Part shown: in pieces, positions 1 to 5,089 of the stretch
Position numbering within the stretch: position 1 is the first letter of the stretch
Layout: every line of letters begins with the position of its first letter
From: DASWKG01 sp036396755
GTDB taxonomy: Bacteria; Actinomycetota; UBA4738; CALAEC01
Assembly (NCBI GenBank): GCA_036396755.1
Contig: DASWKG010000036.1
Location: 1 to 5,565, forward strand
Reading direction: 5' to 3'
DNA: 5,565 nucleotides
Program-made: the position numbers and the translations under genes
The notes under the pieces: generated by a model
The model's database searches: none
What the model saw: only the letters and a program-made list of their open reading frames with translations
Told to the model about the DNA's origin: nothing

Positions 1-1
1 G

Positions 2-166
2 CTTTGGTACGACCTGAGTGACGATGCCTCCGCCGAGGTTGGCGATCGCCATGGCCAGGCTCCGGAGCCGTCCCAGGTATTTGCAGCGGATCGCAACGGG
101 AACGTGACGCAAGCCCCGGTGGTCCCGATCGAGCGCCCTCGGCGGCGAGCGGCGCGAGGCCTTTAG
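2..166 (+). CDS. Possible C-terminal end of an upstream gene (partial, no start in window)
   Basis: This frame is open from the window edge to a TAG at 164-166, about 54 codons; the other two + frames hit stops early. It would encode a polar tail that ends in an Arg-rich stretch (…IERPRRRAARGL). About 70% of its third codon positions are G or C, lower than in the housekeeping genes downstream and closer to the secreted gene that follows. If real, its stop lies 1 nt before the GTG of the next gene, which would suggest co-transcription and translational coupling. I recognise no domain. In DNA this GC-rich, an open frame of this length can arise by chance, so the call is weak and depends on sequence upstream of the window. 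Confidence 0.3.
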   Translation, partial: LWYDLSDDASAEVGDRHGQAPEPSQVFAADRNGNVTQAPVVPIERPRRRAARGL

Positions 167-167
167 G

Positions 168-1148
168 GTGTTGGTTCCGCGATCTTGTCCGGCCCGAGGC
201 TCACGTCCTCTCGCTTTGGCCGCTTCCGTCCTGCTCGCTCTGTCTATTGCACCGGCGGGGTCTGCCTCCGAACCGGAGCTCATCTACCCCGAGGTGGCGG
301 GCACGACGGTGATCCACGGGGAGGGCATCGTCGGGATCACGATGATGCTGCCTCAGTCCCTGAGGATCTCGAGCAGGGACCACCTGACGGTCGAGGCGGG
401 GGAGGGTACCCAGTACGTGTTCACCGCGTTCAGATCACACGATGGCGAGCCCGGCCCCTATTGTCATTTCTGCATCACAAACTTCTCCCGGCTTATACCT
501 GAGTGGGACATCTTGCCTTACTGGGGTAGCTGCTACACCGAGCAAGGTGACGACATCGGGTGCTTATACCAAGCCAGACCGCTCGAGTTGTACTTCGTGA
601 CGGACGGGCCCGCCACCCTCACGATACGCCTCCCCCAGTTGAGTGGGTCGATCGAACTTACCGCAACCGCCGAGGCCCACGGATTCCTGGAAAAGCTGCC
701 GGTCAAGGAGTGTCTGGCTGTGACCGATGACTGCACGCACTACGGCGGCGTAACTCGCACGGTGGGCCTCGAAGGCCGCCCGGCGATGGGCGGTGTGGTT
801 GCCTACATCCATGATCGCGAAGGGTTCAACGGAGTCATCAACCCCGGCTTGGAGGATATCGAGGCTTGTGCTTATCCGGGGCTCTTCGGGGGGCCCGGAT
901 CGCCTGACCCAGCGGACCACCCGACCGGGTGCGACGATGCTTTGACCCCGGGCCCGCACCATGGAGGCGAGTTCACCTTGCGCAGCGACGGCAGCTCCGA
1001 GATCCACGGCCCGCAGTATGTGGGCTTCAAGATCTACACGCGCCGGACCCTGGCGAACACTACGTTCGGGGCGTGGGGCAGGTGGCTCGAGGCCGGGATG
1101 ATATGCGCCTCCGGTGACTTCCACGACTGCGCCGAGGCGGCGGGCTAG
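168..1148 (+). CDS. Secreted cysteine-rich protein of unknown function
   Basis: A 326-residue protein that I cannot assign to a family. The N-terminus looks like a Sec signal peptide: basic residues at R5, R10 and R13, a hydrophobic core at about 14-30, and a likely signal peptidase I site after GSA at residue 33. There is no lipobox and no twin-arginine motif. The mature part has ten cysteines (99, 102, 122, 132, 182, 189, 234, 255, 313, 321), including a CHFC pair, an even number that fits disulfide bonding outside the cell. Residues 137-170 alternate like beta strands (LELYFVTDGPATLTIRL), and Gly/Pro/Asp-rich loops follow at about 238-268. No transmembrane anchor or sorting signal is seen at the C-terminus. 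The GTG start at 168 is chosen because GAGG lies at 156-159, 8 nt upstream, and because the next Met codons (residues 59-60) would remove the signal peptide. TTG at 171 is an alternative. Codons such as ATA, AGA, TCA and ACA are more frequent here than in the genes downstream. Confidence 0.72.
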   Translation: MLVPRSCPARGSRPLALAASVLLALSIAPAGSASEPELIYPEVAGTTVIHGEGIVGITMMLPQSLRISSRDHLTVEAGEGTQYVFTAFRSHDGEPGPYCHFCITNFSRLIPEWDILPYWGSCYTEQGDDIGCLYQARPLELYFVTDGPATLTIRLPQLSGSIELTATAEAHGFLEKLPVKECLAVTDDCTHYGGVTRTVGLEGRPAMGGVVAYIHDREGFNGVINPGLEDIEACAYPGLFGGPGSPDPADHPTGCDDALTPGPHHGGEFTLRSDGSSEIHGPQYVGFKIYTRRTLANTTFGAWGRWLEAGMICASGDFHDCAEAAG

Positions 1149-1149
1149 G

Positions 1150-1173
1150 CTTGATGCGACAGTCTCGCTCAAG
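1150..1173 (+). terminator. Hairpin directly after the secreted-protein gene, possible terminator
   Basis: CTTGA (1150-1154) pairs with TCAAG (1169-1173), and GCGA (1156-1159) pairs with TCGC (1165-1168). That makes a 9-bp stem with one bulged T at 1155 and a 5-nt loop (CAGTC). It begins 1 nt after the TAG stop. No T-tract follows (the next bases are GGTGG), so it is not a canonical intrinsic terminator. U-less hairpins have been proposed as terminators or 3'-end stabilisers in actinobacteria. The function is inferred only from structure and position. Confidence 0.4.
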
Positions 1174-1356
1174 GGTGGACCTCGCCTCCGACAACCAGCT
1201 ACCCGGAAGCTGCCCACGACTGCAGCAAGGGCGGGATCGCTTAGTTGTGAGATGGCGTGAGAGCGCCGGATGGATGGACCGTTCTTCGCGGGGTGAAGGC
1301 CGGATCCTTCGGCTGCTGGAAGTGAGGTCGAAGTCGTCAACGTCGCGAGGGGCTCC

Positions 1357-1365
1357 TGCTACCCT
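1357..1365 (+). promoter_or_regulatory. Extended -10 promoter element for ribF (leaderless)
   Basis: TGCTACCCT fits an extended -10 of the form TGnTAnnnT, with the TAnnnT part at 1360-1365. Only 8 nt separate it from the ATG of ribF, so transcription should start at or within about 2 nt of the start codon. There is no Shine-Dalgarno at the usual distance; the nearest purine run (GAGGGG, 1347-1352) is 21 nt from the ATG and upstream of the -10. No clear -35 is visible. The same element recurs before rpsO. Confidence 0.65.
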
Positions 1366-1373
1366 CACCGGCG

Positions 1374-2297
1374 ATGGAGGTCGTGCAGGGACTCGCCGCG
1401 CTGACGAACGAGGCCGACTCCGCGGTCACGATCGGGTTCTTCGACGGGGTGCACCTCGGGCACCGGGCGGTGATCGGGCGGTCGGTCGCGCAGGCGCGCG
1501 ATCGCGGCCTGCGGCCCGTGGCCGTGACCTTCGACCGGCACCCGCGCGAGATCCTCACGCCCGATGACGTCCCGCCGCTGCTCACGACGCTCCGCCGCAA
1601 GGCGGGCCTGATCGAGGACCTCCGGATCGAGACGCTCCTCGTGCTCACTTTCGACGAGGAGGTCTCGCGGTGGTCGCCCGAGGCGTTCGTCGACCGCGTT
1701 CTCGTCGATGGCCTCCACGCCCGTCATGTGGCCGTTGGCGACAACTTCACCTTCGGGCACAAGGCGACGGGCACCGTCGAGGCCCTCGCGGAGCTCGGCT
1801 CGGAGCGCGGGTTCTCGCTGGAGAGCGTGCCGCTCGTCGAGAAGGACGGTCGGACGGTCTCCTCCACCTCGATCCGCGAGGCGCTGGCCTCCGGCGACCT
1901 GGCGTGGCCCGAGGCGGCCCTCGGCCGACGTTACCTGGTCGAGGGAACGGTCGTGCCGGGGGCGGGGCGAGGGGTGGGCCTCGGTTTCCCGACGGCGAAC
2001 CTCGTGACCCCCCCGCGGATCCTCCTGCCGGGGCGCGGCGTGTACGCGGGGCGCGCCCGGACGGCCGACGGCACCTCCTGGCCCGCGGCGATCAACGTGG
2101 GGATCAACCCCACCTTCGGCGGGGAGCCTCTGCACGTCGAGGCCTACCTCCTCGACTTCGAGGGGGACCTCGGAGGCACGGTGCTCGGCGTCGAGTTCTG
2201 GGCGCGCCTGCGCGACGAGGTCCGATTCGACTCGCCCGAGGCGCTCGCCGCCCAGATCGGCGAGGACGTCGAGCGCACCCGCGCGCTGGTCACGTGA
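1374..2297 (+). CDS. ribF: Bifunctional riboflavin kinase / FAD synthetase
   Basis: This 307-residue protein phosphorylates riboflavin to FMN and then adenylylates FMN to FAD in the cytoplasm. The length is normal for bacterial RibF. The N-terminal adenylyltransferase module (about 1-180) shows the nucleotide-binding GFFDGVHLGH (residues 21-30, HxGH at 27-30), VGDNFTFG (121-128) and SSTSIR (163-168). The C-terminal kinase module (about 184-307) shows GLGFPTANL (202-210, with the PTAN Mg-ATP motif at 206-209), GVYAG (222-226), NVGINPTF (241-248) and VEAYLLDF (255-262). E256 aligns by spacing with the catalytic base E268 of the Corynebacterium ammoniagenes enzyme. The common DLYG is DLGG here (265-268). 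The ATG matches the usual family start and sits directly behind a -10 box, so a leaderless mRNA is expected. The gene ends 30 nt before rpsO. Confidence 0.96.
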   Translation: MEVVQGLAALTNEADSAVTIGFFDGVHLGHRAVIGRSVAQARDRGLRPVAVTFDRHPREILTPDDVPPLLTTLRRKAGLIEDLRIETLLVLTFDEEVSRWSPEAFVDRVLVDGLHARHVAVGDNFTFGHKATGTVEALAELGSERGFSLESVPLVEKDGRTVSSTSIREALASGDLAWPEAALGRRYLVEGTVVPGAGRGVGLGFPTANLVTPPRILLPGRGVYAGRARTADGTSWPAAINVGINPTFGGEPLHVEAYLLDFEGDLGGTVLGVEFWARLRDEVRFDSPEALAAQIGEDVERTRALVT

Positions 2298-2311
2298 GGG
2301 GCGACCGGGTC

Positions 2312-2320
2312 TGCTACCCT
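2312..2320 (+). promoter_or_regulatory. Extended -10 promoter element for rpsO (leaderless)
   Basis: TGCTACCCT is identical to the element before ribF. The shared block is longer, CTGCTACCCTnnCCGG, at 1356-1371 and 2311-2326. The TAnnnT hexamer (2315-2320) ends 7 nt before the rpsO ATG, so the start codon should be at or very near the 5' end of the mRNA. No Shine-Dalgarno lies in between. GAGGGGC at 2296-2302 overlaps the ribF stop codon and is too far upstream to act as one. No convincing -35 is seen. rpsO therefore probably has its own promoter besides any read-through from ribF. Confidence 0.65.
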
Positions 2321-2327
2321 TTCCGGG

Positions 2328-2591
2328 ATGCTCAAGGACAACAAACAGCAGCTCATCGCGGAGTACCGCCGTGGTGACGCAGACACCGGCTCCCCGGAGG
2401 TCCAGGTCGCGATCCTGTCGAAGCGGATCGACGAGCTGACCGAGCACCTGCGCACCCACAAGCACGATCACCACTCGAGGCGCGGGCTCCTCCAGATGGT
2501 CGGGAAGCGCCGCCGCCTGCTCGAGTACCTCAAGCGTGAGGACATCGAGCGCTACCGCGAGCTCATCGGGCGCCTCGGCCTCCGCCGCTAG
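2328..2591 (+). CDS. rpsO: 30S ribosomal protein S15 (uS15)
   Basis: This 87-residue protein has nearly the standard length for bacterial S15, a primary binder of the 16S rRNA central domain that helps assemble the 30S platform. Hallmarks are DTGSPEVQVAIL (residues 19-30), the LTEHLRTHKHDHHSRRGLL stretch (37-55) with the His/Asp/Ser residues that contact rRNA, and the C-terminal LIGRLGLRR. The ATG is set by a -10 box ending 7 nt upstream and by the usual family start. The predicted leaderless mRNA leaves no room for the S15-binding autoregulatory leader described for rpsO in several phyla, unless transcripts starting further upstream are used. A 188-nt spacer with a long processing-type hairpin separates it from pnp, the same order as in many bacteria. 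Confidence 0.97.
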   Translation: MLKDNKQQLIAEYRRGDADTGSPEVQVAILSKRIDELTEHLRTHKHDHHSRRGLLQMVGKRRRLLEYLKREDIERYRELIGRLGLRR

Positions 2592-2637
2592 GTTGCTGGG
2601 AAGGAGGTCGCCCAAGACCTGAACCCGCCCACACCGT

Positions 2638-2750
2638 GAGGAGCGAGTCTCGCGGGGTCAGTTATCAGTAGCGGGCTTCGGGGCGCCGAAAGGCATCCAC
2701 CCCGGAGTGCCGAGGCCCACCACTGACAACTGGCATTCCCGCCGCTCCTC
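2638..2750 (+). promoter_or_regulatory. Long rpsO–pnp intergenic hairpin, probable RNase III processing site
   Basis: A 113-nt imperfect hairpin built from four helices. (a) GAGGAGCG 2638-2645 pairs with CGCTCCTC 2743-2750, 8 bp. (b) GCGGGG 2652-2657 pairs with TCCCGC 2737-2742, including one G·U. (c) CAGTTATCAGT 2659-2669 pairs with ACTGACAACTG 2722-2732, 10 of 11 positions. (d) GGGCTTCGG 2673-2681 pairs with CCGAGGCCC 2710-2718, 9 bp with one G·U. A few more pairs (for example CCG 2686-2688 with CGG 2703-2705) close toward the apical loop. The only large one-sided bulges are AGTCTC (2646-2651) and CAT (2734-2736). In E. coli and Streptomyces coelicolor, RNase III cuts a hairpin in this same spacer, which separates the rpsO and pnp messages. 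The same role here is inferred from position and structure. Confidence 0.8.
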
Positions 2751-2771
2751 GAGGAATCCCATTTCGAGGAG
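2745..2771 (+). promoter_or_regulatory. Alternative hairpin sequestering the pnp Shine-Dalgarno
   Basis: CTCCTCGA (2745-2752) pairs perfectly with TCGAGGAG (2764-2771), 8 bp over an 11-nt loop; two G·U pairs (2753·2763, 2754·2762) could extend it inward. The 3' strand of this helix contains most of the pnp Shine-Dalgarno. Its 5' strand overlaps the outer 3' arm of the long intergenic hairpin (2743-2750), so the two structures cannot coexist. This suggests that pnp translation is switched off when the 5' arm of the long hairpin is missing. The pairing is read directly; the regulatory role is inference. Confidence 0.5.
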
Positions 2772-2773
2772 GT
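2766..2773 (+). promoter_or_regulatory. Shine-Dalgarno of pnp
   Basis: GAGGAGGT contains a full AGGAGG core (2767-2772), 7 nt before the ATG at 2780. It is the strongest ribosome binding site in the window and contrasts with ribF and rpsO, which have none. It fixes the pnp start codon. It is partly complementary to the 3' arm of the upstream hairpin. Confidence 0.9.
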
Positions 2774-2779
2774 AGTCAT

Positions 2780-5089
2780 ATGGAACCCACGATCGTCACC
2801 CGAAACATCGGGGGGCTCGACATCACCATGGAGACCGGCAGGCTGGCCACGCTGGCCCACGGCTCCGCGCTCATCACCTTCGGCGAGACCCAGGTGCTCG
2901 CCACCTGCACCACCAGCGCGCCCCGCGAGGGCATCGACTTCTTCCCGCTGACCGTCGATGTCGAGGAGCGCATGTACGCGGCCGGCAAGATCCCGGGCGG
3001 CTTCTTCCGCCGCGAGGGCCGGCCCAGCGAGACCGCGATCCTCACCTGCCGGCTGACCGACCGCCCGCTTCGGCCGGTTTTCGCCGACGACTTCCGTCAA
3101 GAGGTGCACATCGTGTGCACCGTGCTCTCGGCGGACCTCGCCAACCCCTACGACATCCCGAGCATCAACGCGGCCGCGACGGCCGTGATGCTCGCCGGGC
3201 TGCCGTTCGAGGGGCCGGTCGGGGCCGTCCGCGTCGTCTACGTCGACGGCCTGTGGAAGGCCAACCCCACCTACGAGCAGGCCGACGCGGCCACGTTCGA
3301 CATGGTGGTGGCGGGCCGGCGGAACGCGAGCGGCGGCATCGACGTGCTCATGGTCGAGGCCGAGGCTCCCGAGGGCGCCTACGACCGCATCGCCGAGGGC
3401 GGGCACGCCCCCACCGAGGACGTCGTGGCGCAGGGCCTGGAGGAGGGCCGGGGCTACATCGCCGAGATGTGCGACCTGCAGATGGAGCTGGTGAACGCCG
3501 CCGGCGTGAGCCCGGGCGAGTTCGCTCCCTACGTGGACTACGAGGACGAGGTGGCCGCGGCCGTCGACGCCTTCGCCGAGGGCCGCGTCGTCCAGTCGCT
3601 CCAGATCGCCGACAAGAAGGAGCGCAGCGCCACGCTCGACACGCTGAAGGCCGAGCTGCTCGAGAGCCTGAAGGGGGAGTGGGACGAGGAGATCTACGCG
3701 GCGCGCGTCCAGCAGGTCTCGCGCCGGTTCAAGGCCCTGCAGAAGGACGTCATGCGCCGCCGCGTCATCAAGGAGGGCATCCGCATCGACGGCCGCCGCT
3801 CCGACGAGATCCGGCCCATCTCCTGCGAGGTCGGCTTCGTCCCGCGGGCGCACGGCTCGTCGCTGTTCAACCGTGGCGAGACCCAGGTCCTGAACGTGAC
3901 CACCCTGGGGATGCTCCGGATGACGCAGATGATCGACACCCTCGACCCCGAGAGCGAGAAGCGCTACATGCACCACTACAACTTCCCGCCGTTCTCGACG
4001 GGTGAGACGGGGTTCATGCGCGGGCCGAAGCGCCGCGAGATCGGTCATGGCGCGCTCGCCGAGCGGGCCCTGATCCCGGTGATCCCCTCCGACGACGAGT
4101 TCCCCTACGCGCTCCGCGTGGTGTCCGACGTGCTGACGTCGAACGGGTCCACCTCGATGGCGAGCGTCTGCGCCTCCACGCTGTCGCTGATGGACGCGGG
4201 CGTGCCGATCAAGGCGCCGGTCGCCGGCATCGCGATGGGGCTCATCGCCGAGGGCGGCGACTTCGTGACGCTGACCGACATCCTCGGGGCCGAGGACGCG
4301 CTCGGCGACATGGACTTCAAGGTCGCCGGCACGCGCGAGTTCGTCACCGCGCTCCAGCTCGACACGAAGGTCAGCGGCCTGCCGGCCGAGGTCCTCGACG
4401 GCGCGCTGAAGCAGGCGAAGGACGCGCGCATCTTCATCCTCGACAAGATGCAGGAGGTGCTGTCCGGTCCTCGCGAGGACCTCTCGATGACGGCGCCGCG
4501 CGTCCTCATCAAGCAGGTCCCGGTCGACAAGATCGGCGAGGTCATCGGCCCGAAGGGCAAGGTGATCAACGAGATCATCGCGCAGACGGGTGCCGACGTG
4601 GACATCCAGGACGACGGCCGGGTGTTCATCGGCTCCAAGGACGGCGAGTCGGCCGCCCGGGCCGTGCAGATGATCGAGGACATCGTCAACCCCAAGCTGC
4701 CCGAGGTCGGCGAGGTCTACGACGGCAAGGTCGTCAAGACCACCACCTTCGGCGCGTTCGTCAACCTCACCCCGGGCAAGGACGGGCTGGTCCACATCTC
4801 GAGGCTCGGGCGCGGCGGCAAGCGCGTCGAGTCGGTGGAGGCCGTGGTGAACACCGGCGATCTCCTGAAGGTCCGGGTCCGCGAGGTGGACGCGGCCGGG
4901 AAGATCAGCCTCGAGCCCATCTGGGAGGGCGAGGACGACAGCGACTCGCCCCCTGCGGCCTCGACGGATCGCGAGGACCGGGGTCCCCGGCCCGAGCGGA
5001 CCGAGAGCCGGGGCGACGGCGAGGGTGGAGATGGTGGCGGCGAGGGCCGTCGCAGGCGCCGCCGCCGCAGGCCCGACGGCGAGCAGTGA
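2780..5089 (+). CDS. pnp: Polyribonucleotide nucleotidyltransferase (PNPase)
   Basis: This 769-residue enzyme carries out phosphorolytic 3'-to-5' RNA decay and the reverse NDP polymerisation, as a trimer in the cytoplasm. In actinomycetes it has also been named GpsI. The order is: first RNase PH domain (about 10-145, with FFRREGRPSE 75-84); all-helical domain (about 245-325); second RNase PH domain (about 330-550); KH domain (about 570-632, GPKG 590-593); S1 domain (about 643-712, TTFGAFVNL 655-663). Active-site residues are present: R418-R419 in KRREIGHG, SNGSTSMAS (454-462) in the phosphate-binding loop, and D506 and D512 in the EDALGDMDFK segment, matching E. coli D486 and D492. Beyond S1 is a disordered tail of about 55 residues, acidic first (EGEDDSDS), then Gly-rich, with eight consecutive arginines (757-764). 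The start is fixed by a strong SD. The stop overlaps the next gene. Confidence 0.97.
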   Translation: MEPTIVTRNIGGLDITMETGRLATLAHGSALITFGETQVLATCTTSAPREGIDFFPLTVDVEERMYAAGKIPGGFFRREGRPSETAILTCRLTDRPLRPVFADDFRQEVHIVCTVLSADLANPYDIPSINAAATAVMLAGLPFEGPVGAVRVVYVDGLWKANPTYEQADAATFDMVVAGRRNASGGIDVLMVEAEAPEGAYDRIAEGGHAPTEDVVAQGLEEGRGYIAEMCDLQMELVNAAGVSPGEFAPYVDYEDEVAAAVDAFAEGRVVQSLQIADKKERSATLDTLKAELLESLKGEWDEEIYAARVQQVSRRFKALQKDVMRRRVIKEGIRIDGRRSDEIRPISCEVGFVPRAHGSSLFNRGETQVLNVTTLGMLRMTQMIDTLDPESEKRYMHHYNFPPFSTGETGFMRGPKRREIGHGALAERALIPVIPSDDEFPYALRVVSDVLTSNGSTSMASVCASTLSLMDAGVPIKAPVAGIAMGLIAEGGDFVTLTDILGAEDALGDMDFKVAGTREFVTALQLDTKVSGLPAEVLDGALKQAKDARIFILDKMQEVLSGPREDLSMTAPRVLIKQVPVDKIGEVIGPKGKVINEIIAQTGADVDIQDDGRVFIGSKDGESAARAVQMIEDIVNPKLPEVGEVYDGKVVKTTTFGAFVNLTPGKDGLVHISRLGRGGKRVESVEAVVNTGDLLKVRVREVDAAGKISLEPIWEGEDDSDSPPAASTDREDRGPRPERTESRGDGEGGDGGGEGRRRRRRRRPDGEQ
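5046..5080 (+). repeat. Inverted repeat in the Arg-tract codons at the end of pnp
   Basis: GCCGTCG (5046-5052) and CGACGGC (5074-5080) form a perfect 7-bp inverted repeat around a 21-nt GC-rich loop. It ends 5 nt before the GTG start of the next gene. It may partly arise from the CGC/GCC codons that encode the poly-arginine stretch, but a hairpin here could influence translation restart at the overlapping start codon. Functional meaning is uncertain. Confidence 0.4.

Noticed and set aside
1196..1318. Small inverted repeats in the ribF upstream spacer (CAGCT 1196-1200 with AGCTG 1208-1212; a GAAGG…CCTTC pair near 1300)
   Set aside because: Stems of only 5 bp with 6-7 nt loops are expected by chance in GC-rich DNA, and none lies at an informative position.
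564..1340. 258-codon open frame on the minus strand opposite the secreted-protein gene
   Set aside because: The + frame has a signal peptide, an RBS-like GAGG and a patterned set of cysteines; the minus frame has none of these and extends across a spacer with hairpins. The + frame is preferred, although both are unassigned.
1151..1567. 138-codon + frame running from the spacer into ribF
   Set aside because: It overlaps ribF by nearly 200 nt out of frame, is Arg-rich and low in complexity, and starts inside the hairpin after the secreted gene.
1365..2615. 416-codon open frame on the minus strand, antisense to ribF and rpsO
   Set aside because: It covers two genes with complete conserved motifs on the + strand; the composition is typical of a shadow frame in GC-rich DNA.
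2682..2690. Local hairpin TTCGG-GGCG-CCGAA (2677-2690) as a separate terminator
   Set aside because: It competes with the 9-bp helix 2673-2681/2710-2718, which is part of the longer nested fold, and no T-tract follows.
3115..4005. 296-codon + frame inside pnp
   Set aside because: Out-of-frame shadow composed mostly of Arg, Gly and Pro; the pnp frame has all the catalytic motifs.
2588..4795. 735-codon open frame on the minus strand, antisense to pnp
   Set aside because: It is complementary to an unmistakable, full-length PNPase. Very high third-position GC keeps the antisense frame free of stops; the product is a low-complexity Arg/Asp/Leu/Val-rich sequence with no recognisable domain.
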